In this document: positions 1 through 6,891 of the stretch, one piece after another
Numbering within the stretch: the stretch's first letter is position 1
How the letters are laid out: every line of letters begins with the position of its first letter
Assembly: GCA_024642335.1 (NCBI GenBank)
Contig: JAHEBH010000011.1
Span: 1 to 58,246, forward strand
Source of the DNA: Erythrobacter sp.
GTDB taxonomy: Bacteria; Pseudomonadota; Alphaproteobacteria; Sphingomonadales; Sphingomonadaceae
Direction: 5' to 3'
DNA: 58,246 nt
Notes under the pieces: model-generated
Seen by the model: only the letters and a program-made list of their open reading frames with translations
Databases searched by the model: none
Told to the model about the DNA's origin: nothing
Program-made: the position numbers and the translations under genes

Positions 1-463
1 GGGTCACCGGCAGCAATTCTATAAAGCCGAGATCGGGCCCGGTGCCGTTATCGACAAACACGACCTCTCCGCCAGTCGGCACGGCGAGGCGGTGGACCTC
101 TTTATACCCACGGGACTGGTAGTCGGCATTGGTGGCTTCGACATCGGAGCAGGCAATGCCGAAGTGATGGAAGCCATAGCCGCGCTTTTCGATCGTCTCC
201 TTGTAAAGGCTGGGATTGTTATCCAGCGGCTGGAGGAGTTCGATCATCATGTGCCCGGCAAACCCCATCGCGAGCGTAATGTCGGCTGTGTAGGGGGCGT
301 CACGATAGATTTGCCCGGGCGCCAGCAGGTTGGGAAGGACGAAGAATGGCCCCGCGCGCATCTCACGCACCCAAAAATGGATTGCTTCCTGCAGGTCCGG
401 AACGACAAACCCCATCTGCGCCACGCCTTCCATAGGTTGGCCATAGCCAAGCTGCGCTGTCAT
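1..463 (-). CDS. VOC (glyoxalase/bleomycin-resistance fold) family protein, C-terminus cut by window edge
   Basis: The start is the ATG at 463, preceded by GGAGGG at good spacing; the frame stays open to base 1, so the C-terminus is missing. The visible 154 residues show two beta-alpha-beta VOC modules, with the motifs GFVVPDLQEAIHFW, MIELLQP and RGYGFHHFGIA, followed by VPTGGEVVFVDNG. The fold usually binds a divalent metal and acts on vicinal oxygen groups as an isomerase, epimerase or lyase. It resembles the VOC protein at 4911-5456, which shares GYGFHHFG and PTGG. It is the last visible gene of the leftward catabolic cluster. The substrate cannot be assigned. Confidence 0.8.
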   Translation of the reverse strand, partial: MTAQLGYGQPMEGVAQMGFVVPDLQEAIHFWVREMRAGPFFVLPNLLAPGQIYRDAPYTADITLAMGFAGHMMIELLQPLDNNPSLYKETIEKRGYGFHHFGIACSDVEATNADYQSRGYKEVHRLAVPTGGEVVFVDNGTGPDLGFIELLPVT

Positions 464-612
464 CGAATCCCTCCCGTGGCGCCGACTGGTCGCCGGTCGC
501 GTGAACAATGGCTCGCCAATCGGCACAAGAAAGTCAATCTCCTTGGATCCGGGACGGCGGAGGGATCGATCCCTTCCGCGCTGTCCTCCCTCGCGACCTG
601 TTTGCCGGCGAT

Positions 613-1440
613 CTATTTGAATGTGCCCAGGAGCACCCCGCCATCGATTGGCAGTTCCACGCCGGTCATGAAGTCCGAGGCATCCGAAGCCAAAAAGAGC
701 GCCAGCGGCTTTACCTGATGCACTTCGCCCATGTGGCCCATGGGGACGAAGCTTCCCATCGCCTTGCGCGCTTCCGGATTGGCAAGGTAGCCGCCGCCAA
801 TATTTGTAACGATCATGCCGGGCGAGATCGCGTTTACCCGGATACCGAATTCGGCCAGTTCCTGCGCCACCTGCCTGACCAGGTGCGACACCGCCGCCTT
901 TGATGCCATATAGGCAGTGGCGATAGTCGGGAAGGTCTTGGTAGAAGCAACCGACGAGGTAACCACGATGGAGCCCGGCTTGCCCAGCGCCTTCATCGCC
1001 CGCGCGGCTTCGGCAATGGTGTAGGCCGTACCATTCAGGTTGACGTCGATGATCTTCGCCCAATGTGAATCGGTGAGGTTCTCAATCGATCCTGCCGGGT
1101 TGCGCTCATGCGCGGCAGCATTCCAGAAGCCGGGCCCGTCTCCGATACCGGCGTTGGCAAACACCGCATCAAGACTGCCATTGCGTGCGACATGCTCCTC
1201 GATCGCCTTGCGCGTGTCGACCGCGTCGGCGACATCCAGCTGGCGAGCCACCACGTCCCAGCCAAGATCACGCATGCGTGCGGCTTCGGCTTCGATATTC
1301 TCCTTGGAACGGCCCGTGAGCGTGACCTTTGCGCCGTTTTCAGCCAGCGCTTCGGCATAGCCAAGGCCCAGACCCGACCCGCCGCCGGTCACGAAGGCCG
1401 AACGGCCCGTCATATCGAATTTCTGCAGTACCGAGTTCAT
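613..1440 (-). CDS. Short-chain dehydrogenase/reductase (SDR)
   Basis: A classical SDR of 275 residues that would oxidise or reduce an alcohol/ketone with NAD(P). The Rossmann glycine motif TGGGSGLG lies at residues 18-25 and the NAG motif at 96-98. The catalytic residues are Ser around 162-163, Tyr177 and Lys181 (YMASK). The start chosen is the ATG at 1440, which has AGGAGAGG just upstream; a longer reading from 1524 has no such site and adds an arginine-rich stretch unlike the family. It lies in the leftward cluster between the TIM-barrel isomerase and a VOC protein, which suggests a dedicated catabolic step. The substrate is unknown. Confidence 0.85.
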   Translation of the reverse strand: MNSVLQKFDMTGRSAFVTGGGSGLGLGYAEALAENGAKVTLTGRSKENIEAEAARMRDLGWDVVARQLDVADAVDTRKAIEEHVARNGSLDAVFANAGIGDGPGFWNAAAHERNPAGSIENLTDSHWAKIIDVNLNGTAYTIAEAARAMKALGKPGSIVVTSSVASTKTFPTIATAYMASKAAVSHLVRQVAQELAEFGIRVNAISPGMIVTNIGGGYLANPEARKAMGSFVPMGHMGEVHQVKPLALFLASDASDFMTGVELPIDGGVLLGTFK

Positions 1441-1561
1441 TGCACCTCTCCTGTACCCTTCCAGCGCCGCCAGATGCTGCTGCCGCCGCTCCGGACGAAC
1501 AGGGATTGCGACGCCCGGAAGCAATTACGGCAAGCCGACCCTCAAGTCGGCTCCTTGCTGG

Positions 1562-2440
1562 TTACTTGCCTTTCCAGCTCGCGCGCGCCGCGTTGATCAC
1601 TTCGGAGGTCTTGGCAAAGCTCACCTCCGCAAGTGTCTCGAGCGGCCAATAGCGCATGTATTCGTTGATCACCTCGACGCCGATCGGTCCGTCATATCCG
1701 CTGTTCCAGACCGCGTGGAGGAAGCCTTCTATGTCGAACTCGCCATCACCGGGCAGCAGGCGCCGGTTGATGACGGAGTCTTCAAAATGAACCGGCGTAC
1801 CCAGGAAACCGTCATTGATCTCCACAGCGACTACAATGTCCTCTCCCAGGCTGGCTTCAAGCTTGTCAAAACTTTCGCCAATGCGCTGGACATGGAGGTT
1901 GTCGACCATGATGCCGCCGTTCTTTGCGCCCGAACCCTTGACCAGCTTGAGCACGAGATCGAGCGAAGGCAGGTTGGAAAAGGCAGGTGGCAGCATCTCG
2001 AACACGATGTTGGTGCCTCGCTCGGCAGCCTGCGCGCACAATTCGGCGAAGGCCGGGGTCATCTGCTCCACCGAGACATCGTGATTGGCCAGGTCGGCGA
2101 TCTTGATGTGGCGGCCGTTGAGCTGTTCGGCGGCATCGAGCAGCAGGGCGCGCCATTGGTCCGATTCAACCCGGCGCTCGTCGGTGCGGAACCATTCGTT
2201 TAGCCACTCGATCTCGATATGGATGATACCGTTGTCGTCCAGCATCTTGCGCATGTCCGCAAGGCTGGTGTGCTGCTTGATCGCGGCAATATCAGTGTGC
2301 CAGAAACCCATGCCGGTAAAACCGGCACGCGCCGCGGTTTCGATGCGGGTCCTGATATCGCGGGCGCATACATCGGGGCCGGTAGGGGCTGTACCCTCTG
2401 CCAGCGTCCAGAACGAACCCAGAATTGGAACTTCAGACAT
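1562..2440 (-). CDS. Sugar phosphate isomerase/epimerase-like TIM-barrel protein
   Basis: A 292-residue protein of the xylose-isomerase-like / AP-endonuclease-2 TIM-barrel family. Typical signs are an N-terminal strand (PILGSFW), alternating strand-helix pattern, and acidic or histidine residues at strand ends that could bind metal: EIEWLNEWF, IVFEMLPP, GIMVDNLHVQR, VVAVEINDGF and the final GVEVINEY. The ATG at 2440 is preceded by GGAGCG. The family covers isomerases, epimerases and dehydratases of sugars, inositols and keto acids, so only the fold is assigned. It follows the lipoyl protein by 42 bases on the same strand and is probably co-transcribed with the E1 genes. Confidence 0.75.
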   Translation of the reverse strand: MSEVPILGSFWTLAEGTAPTGPDVCARDIRTRIETAARAGFTGMGFWHTDIAAIKQHTSLADMRKMLDDNGIIHIEIEWLNEWFRTDERRVESDQWRALLLDAAEQLNGRHIKIADLANHDVSVEQMTPAFAELCAQAAERGTNIVFEMLPPAFSNLPSLDLVLKLVKGSGAKNGGIMVDNLHVQRIGESFDKLEASLGEDIVVAVEINDGFLGTPVHFEDSVINRRLLPGDGEFDIEGFLHAVWNSGYDGPIGVEVINEYMRYWPLETLAEVSFAKTSEVINAARASWKGK

Positions 2441-2482
2441 TATGCGCTCCGTTGACTATGGGGCGATGGGGAAAGCGCGCGA

Positions 2483-2719
2483 TCAGGCTTCGACCACGCA
2501 AACGGCTTGGCCCACTTCGGCAATCTCGTCCTCGGGCACCAGGATTTCGACCATCGTGCCATCGCCCACGGCTTCCACCACCTGCGTCACCTTCTCGGTT
2601 TCGATCTCGTACAGGCCATCGCCTTCCTTGATCGGATCGCCGGGCTGCTTGAGCCACTTCACGATCGTGGCCTCCTCCATATTCATGCCATAGCGTGGGA
2701 GTTTCAGCTTGATTTTCAT
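2483..2719 (-). CDS. Free-standing lipoyl (biotinyl/lipoyl attachment) domain protein
   Basis: Only 78 residues long, the size of one lipoyl domain. The modified lysine is probably Lys43 in IETEKV, the equivalent of the ETDKA loop of E2 lipoyl domains; the hydrophobic hammerhead strands (IVKWLKQPGDPIKEGD and VGDGTMVEILVPED) flank it. No peripheral-subunit-binding domain or acyltransferase core follows, so this is not an E2. Its ATG overlaps the stop of the E1 beta gene (ATGA at 2716-2719), implying translational coupling. It probably carries the acyl or aldehyde unit produced by the E1 heterotetramer. No E2 or E3 gene lies in the window. Confidence 0.85.
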   Translation of the reverse strand: MKIKLKLPRYGMNMEEATIVKWLKQPGDPIKEGDGLYEIETEKVTQVVEAVGDGTMVEILVPEDEIAEVGQAVCVVEA

Positions 2720-3705
2720 GCGTTGCTTTCTGCCAATTCGCCGGTGATCGATTTCACTGCGGCATAGATTTTTTCCGGGGTCGGGAAGATCGCCATTTCG
2801 GCGACCCCGGCATAGGGCATGGACACGTTGGGCACGGTCACGCGCTTGATCGGTGCCTTGAGCTTGTCAAAGCACTTGTCCGCCATAACCGCCGCGATAT
2901 GCGATGCGGCGCTGCACCGGTCCTTGGATTCGTCCACCACGACCAGCCGACCGGTCTTGCGTACGGACGCTGCGATGCCGTCCTCGTCCAGCGGCACCAG
3001 CGTGCGCGGATCGATCACTTCGGCGGATATGCCTTCGTCTTCCAGCTGCTTGGCAACGCGCAGTGCCGGGCGGACCATGGTGCCAATCGCGCAGATGGTC
3101 ACATCTTTGCCTTCCTTGTGAACGGCCGCCTTGCCGAAGGGGACAAGATATTCGCCCTCAGGCACTTCGCCGCTGTCGCCACCGCGTCCGCTTGCCTCCA
3201 TGAAGAAGGTCGGGTTGTTGCCGCGAATGGCGGTGGTCAGCAGGCCCTTGGCATCGGCAGGCGTAGCCGGGGTAACCACGTTTACCCCCCCAATGTTCAT
3301 CAGCACGGGGAAAGGTGTGTCGGAATGTTGCCCGGCCAGCGAGCGGCCGCCGCCATAGCCGCAGATCACGGTGATCGGCAGGTTCATCTGACCGCCGGTC
3401 ATCATCCGCAACTTGGCCATCTGGTGAGCAATGGCATCCATGCCGGTGTAGACGAAATTGCCGAACATCAGGTGCAGGATGACCCGGCGACCTGCGGCAG
3501 CTGCACCCACGGCCATGCCGGTCAGCGAGTTTTCGCAGATCGGGGTGTTATAGACGCGCTCCGGTCCGAAGGTCTTGTACACCTCGCGTGTGTCACCAAA
3601 GATTGCCAGTTCTACGTCTTCGCCGAACAGTATGATGTTTTTGTCGCGTTCCATCTCGTCGAGGAACACCTGGTTGATTGCCTGGATATAGCGCTGTTTT
3701 GCCAT
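2716..3705 (-). CDS. Thiamine-diphosphate-dependent 2-oxoacid/acetoin dehydrogenase E1, beta subunit
   Basis: A 329-residue E1 beta subunit with a pyrimidine-binding transketolase domain (residues about 4-180, with LFGEDVE, NTPICENSLTGMAVGAA and CGYGGGRSLAGQHSDTP) and a C-terminal transketolase domain (GTMVRPALRVAKQLEDEG, VIDPRTLVPLDED, VVVDESKDR). It would pair with the alpha subunit upstream to decarboxylate a 2-oxo acid or cleave an acetoin-like compound and transfer the product to lipoate. The start ATG has AAGGAG at good spacing and lies 11 bases after the alpha gene. The sequence looks closer to acetoin-dehydrogenase and branched types than to core pyruvate dehydrogenase, but the substrate is not known. 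Confidence 0.88.
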   Translation of the reverse strand: MAKQRYIQAINQVFLDEMERDKNIILFGEDVELAIFGDTREVYKTFGPERVYNTPICENSLTGMAVGAAAAGRRVILHLMFGNFVYTGMDAIAHQMAKLRMMTGGQMNLPITVICGYGGGRSLAGQHSDTPFPVLMNIGGVNVVTPATPADAKGLLTTAIRGNNPTFFMEASGRGGDSGEVPEGEYLVPFGKAAVHKEGKDVTICAIGTMVRPALRVAKQLEDEGISAEVIDPRTLVPLDEDGIAASVRKTGRLVVVDESKDRCSAASHIAAVMADKCFDKLKAPIKRVTVPNVSMPYAGVAEMAIFPTPEKIYAAVKSITGELAESNA

Positions 3706-3716
3706 GGTGCTGCTCC

Positions 3717-4727
3717 TTAGGGACGCTGGCCGTCGAAAGTGATTTCGTGGATCAGATCGGGATCGGCATCTTCGCTCTCTTCAGCGAATTGCTCTGCCTC
3801 ATCGACCAGCTTGATCACGCGCTCATCGATCTCGTCGAGATCGGCCTGCGAAGCACCGCCTTCAGACAGCAGCTTGCTGGCAAAGCGCAGAATCGGGTCC
3901 TTGTCCGGCGCCTTCCACACATCGATTTCTTCCTGCTTACGATAGGAATAGCCGCCCAGGAAGGCATCTTCTGCCTCCAGGTGGCCGCGGATGCGATAGG
4001 TCTTGGTTTCGATAAAGCTCGGTCCCTCGCCGGCACGGGCGCGCTCGATTGCTTCCTGCATCGCCTTCTGCACGGCGAGCACATCATTGCCATCAACCGT
4101 GACCGCAGGCATGCCGACGGCACGGGCGCGATCGGTCTGCTCGCCTGCCGTAACTTTGTCGGTGATTGTGAATTCGGACAGGCCGTTATTCTCCAGCACC
4201 CAGATCACCGGGAGCTTCCATACGGCCGACATGTTCAGGCTTTCCATCAACACGCCCTGATTGGCTGCGCCGTCACCGAAAAGGCAGACGGAAACCTTGT
4301 CCTCCTTGCCGGTCTTTATGCCCAGCGCCGCTCCTGCGGCGATGGCGATGCCGCCGCCGACAATGCCGTTGGCACCCAGGATGCCCTTGCTGACATCTGC
4401 CACGTGCATGGAGCCGCCCATGCCCTTGCAGATGCCAGTACGTTTGCCCCACAATTCAGCAAACATTGCTTTCAGGTCACCACCCTTGGCGAGGAAATGA
4501 CCGTGGCCGCGATGGGTGCTGGTGATGAAGTCGCTGTCTTCGAGTACAGAGCAAACGCCGACGCCCGAAGCTTCCTGGCCGATATAGAGATGCACGCCGC
4601 CGGGCATTCCGCCAGCTTGAGCGACCTTGGCGACCCGTTCTTCCGCCCGCCGGATCAGCAGCATGCGCTCATACAGAGCGAGCCAATTTGCACGGCGTTC
4701 CGCATCCACGTTAGGTAATTCTGTCAC
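3717..4727 (-). CDS. Thiamine-diphosphate-dependent 2-oxoacid/acetoin dehydrogenase E1, alpha subunit
   Basis: An E1 alpha subunit of 336 residues. The thiamine diphosphate motif is FGDGAANQG with the paired NN about 30 residues later (WVLENNGLSE). The entrance motif STHRGHGHFLAKGGD and the phosphorylation-loop-like TYRIRGHLEAED are present. The start chosen is the GTG at 4727, which has AGGAGAGG five bases upstream; an ATG at 4763 would add 12 residues and place that Shine-Dalgarno sequence inside the gene. It opens the E1 alpha, E1 beta, lipoyl, TIM-barrel, SDR, VOC run. A 183-base gap separates it from the upstream VOC gene, so it may have its own promoter. Confidence 0.88.
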   Translation of the reverse strand: MTELPNVDAERRANWLALYERMLLIRRAEERVAKVAQAGGMPGGVHLYIGQEASGVGVCSVLEDSDFITSTHRGHGHFLAKGGDLKAMFAELWGKRTGICKGMGGSMHVADVSKGILGANGIVGGGIAIAAGAALGIKTGKEDKVSVCLFGDGAANQGVLMESLNMSAVWKLPVIWVLENNGLSEFTITDKVTAGEQTDRARAVGMPAVTVDGNDVLAVQKAMQEAIERARAGEGPSFIETKTYRIRGHLEAEDAFLGGYSYRKQEEIDVWKAPDKDPILRFASKLLSEGGASQADLDEIDERVIKLVDEAEQFAEESEDADPDLIHEITFDGQRP

Positions 4728-4910
4728 AATTTCCTCTCCTGCCCGCGCGCTGTAATTGCGCAAGCGTCAACTCGGTATGCCGAATGACATTCCTTAAGTT
4801 CCGAAGCATTCCTATGCGGAGCATGACCTTAGTGACAAGCCAAAATGTCGAAGCGAGCCGGCTAAAGTCTCAACGTCAATTGCGAAGTCGGAAATGCGCA
4901 CCGCGCCGTA

Positions 4911-5456
4911 TCAGGCAAAAGGTCGCACCGGTTCAGCGCCGTCCCAGTCTTGCGCAGCCTGCCAGAAGCGGGTGAAGGTTTCTTCCATGCCCTCGTTGTA
5001 GGGCAACAGCTCAAGGTAGCCCGGCTGTGCAGGATTGTCGTCCTCGAGGAAATAGACCGTTCCGCCAGTGGGCACGGTGTTGCTGCTCACGACCTCGAAT
5101 CCCTCGCCAAAATAGAGCGGCAGCGCGGCCTCAACGTCCTCATGCGCCACGCCAAAATGGTGAAAGCCATAGCCGTGGCGCTCGATATGTTCCTTGAAGA
5201 GCGATGGCTCGTCATCATGCTGCTGGATAAGTTCGATGTTCATATTTCCGGCAAAGGCCATCGCCAGGCTGATTTCGCAGGGAACGTTTGTGCCGCGATA
5301 CATGCGTGCCGGGTTCTTTGCATGCGGCAGCAGGAAGAAGGGGCCGATATTGAGCGTGCGCGTATAGGTGTTGATGGCGGCCATGATGTCCTCCACCACG
5401 AATGCGGTCTGCATCACTGTCTTGGTCGGACGCCCGTAGCCCATCATTGTTGCCAT
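4911..5456 (-). CDS. VOC family protein
   Basis: A complete 181-residue VOC-fold protein, related to the partial one at 1-463: both show PFF-LP, an IEL-QQ/QP strand, GYGFHHFG and a PTGG turn before the last module. Candidate metal ligands are the glutamate in MNIELIQQ, the histidines of FHHFG and the glutamate in YLELLPYNEG. The ATG at 5456 has GGAGAGG upstream. It is transcribed leftward toward the E1 genes and is divergent from the class II aldolase at 5540. VOC enzymes include methylmalonyl-CoA epimerase, glyoxalase I and extradiol dioxygenases; which of these applies is unknown. Confidence 0.82.
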   Translation of the reverse strand: MATMMGYGRPTKTVMQTAFVVEDIMAAINTYTRTLNIGPFFLLPHAKNPARMYRGTNVPCEISLAMAFAGNMNIELIQQHDDEPSLFKEHIERHGYGFHHFGVAHEDVEAALPLYFGEGFEVVSSNTVPTGGTVYFLEDDNPAQPGYLELLPYNEGMEETFTRFWQAAQDWDGAEPVRPFA

Positions 5457-5539
5457 CTGTCAGCCTCTCCCCATTGGCATGGCAGCACTCTACCCCTACA
5501 AGAGGCGCAAAGGAAAGTACCGCGAGGGAGAACGCGACA

Positions 5540-6313
5540 ATGGCCACACAACTGAAGCCCGATGCGGCAAAGCCGCCGATCGATTGCTCGCCGGATGAAT
5601 GGCAGGCACGGCTGGACCTCGCCGCCTGCTATCGCATTTTTGACCACTTGGGATGGTGCGAGGGGATATACAACCACATCACCCTGCGTGTTCCGGGCGA
5701 GAGGGACGCCTTCCTGATCAACCCCTTCGGCCTGATGTGGGATGAGGTGACCGCGTCCAACCTGGTCAAGATCGATGCCCAGGGCAACAAGCTGATGGAC
5801 AGCCCCTATCCCGTGAACCTGGCGGGCTTCACGCAGCATGCCACCTTCCACAAGGCACTCGATTGGGCGCATGCCATCGTCCACACGCATACGCCCGATA
5901 CCATGGCGGTGTGCTGTTCCAAGGAAGGGCTGACACCGCATAATTTCTACAGCTGCTTCTTCGAAGGTCTGGTCGGCTATCACGACTTCGAAGGCATCAC
6001 CGTGCGCAGCGAGGAGGGCGAGCGGCTGGTCCAGAACCTGGGCAACCGGCAGGTGCTGATGCTGAAGAACCACGGCCCGGTGCTGATGGGCCGCACGATT
6101 TACGAGATGTTTTTCCTCTATTACATGTTCCAGCGCGCCTGCGAGGTGCAGGTGAAGACCTATTCGATCGGCGAGCCGATCATCGTGCCCCCGGAGGTGA
6201 TCGAAGTGCACCAGCGCGACCGCGACCTGATGCTGGTCGACGATTTCGGCAAGCTCGACTTCCAGGCCTGGACACGCCGTATCGACAAGATCGATTCCAG
6301 CTGGCGCAACTGA
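5540..6313 (+). CDS. Class II aldolase/adducin family protein
   Basis: A 257-residue class II aldolase/adducin-fold protein. Zinc-binding histidines are visible in the HTH of AIVHTHTPDTMAV and in LKNHGPVLMG; the N-terminal GWCEGIYNHITLRVPG strand is typical of this family. Members are zinc-dependent aldolases, epimerases (L-fuculose-phosphate or ribulose-phosphate type) or decarboxylases. The start is the ATG at 5540 with GAGGGAGAA upstream; a reading from 5402 would run back into the divergent VOC gene. It shares an 84-base divergent promoter region with that gene and is followed after 17 bases by a [2Fe-2S] protein, so it probably belongs to the same catabolic system. Confidence 0.83.
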   Translation: MATQLKPDAAKPPIDCSPDEWQARLDLAACYRIFDHLGWCEGIYNHITLRVPGERDAFLINPFGLMWDEVTASNLVKIDAQGNKLMDSPYPVNLAGFTQHATFHKALDWAHAIVHTHTPDTMAVCCSKEGLTPHNFYSCFFEGLVGYHDFEGITVRSEEGERLVQNLGNRQVLMLKNHGPVLMGRTIYEMFFLYYMFQRACEVQVKTYSIGEPIIVPPEVIEVHQRDRDLMLVDDFGKLDFQAWTRRIDKIDSSWRN

Positions 6314-6330
6314 GGCCTGCCTGACGCCGT

Positions 6331-6876
6331 ATGACAAGCATGACCGTCAATGACCGGCCGGTCCGTTTCGACATGGACTCGCAGACCCCTTTGCTGTGGG
6401 CGCTGCGCGATGCCGCCAATCTGACGGGCACGAAATATGGCTGCGGCGAGGGCGATTGCGGCGCCTGCATGGTGCTGGTGGATGGCGAGGCGCTGCGCAG
6501 TTGCCTGATCACGCTGGCCGAGGCTGAAGGGCGCTTCATCACCACGATCGAGGGGTTGAGCGACGATCGCAGCCATCCGGTGCAACAGGCAATGGTGGCC
6601 GAACAGGCGATCCAGTGCGGTTATTGCACGCCGGGAATCGTCATCTCCGCCGCTGCGCTGATCGCGCGCAATCCCGACCCGTCGGAAACTGACATCAGGG
6701 AAGCGGTGCCGAACCTGTGCCGCTGCGGCGTCTATCCGCGCCTTGTCCGCGCCATCCAGCGTGCAGGCCGCGTTGCTCGTCGCCGTGAACGCATCAGCGC
6801 CGCACCTGCACCGGGGATAGACCCGGCCGATGCGGCGCGTGCTGTTCCTGCGTTACGGGTGGGCGGGGAGGATTAG
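6331..6876 (+). CDS. Xanthine-dehydrogenase-family [2Fe-2S] small subunit, orphan
   Basis: A 181-residue protein with two [2Fe-2S] sites typical of the small subunit of molybdenum hydroxylases (IorA, CoxS and CutS type). The first, plant-ferredoxin-like, site is YGCGEGDCGACMV plus a later RSC. The second is QCGYCTPG with LCRCG. These subunits normally pass electrons from a molybdopterin large subunit, but no such gene follows: the next gene is a receptor on the opposite strand. The C-terminus has about 40 extra residues rich in Arg, Ala and Pro. It sits 17 bases after the aldolase with no clear Shine-Dalgarno sequence, so translational coupling is likely. Confidence 0.85.
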   Translation: MTSMTVNDRPVRFDMDSQTPLLWALRDAANLTGTKYGCGEGDCGACMVLVDGEALRSCLITLAEAEGRFITTIEGLSDDRSHPVQQAMVAEQAIQCGYCTPGIVISAAALIARNPDPSETDIREAVPNLCRCGVYPRLVRAIQRAGRVARRRERISAAPAPGIDPADAARAVPALRVGGED

Positions 6877-6891
6877 GGCCTATCCCTGTTC

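Noticed and set aside
4768-4830. Hairpins (GCAT-TCCT-ATGC and TCGG/CCGA) between the VOC and E1 alpha genes
   Set aside because: The stems are only 4 bases long and are expected by chance in such DNA.
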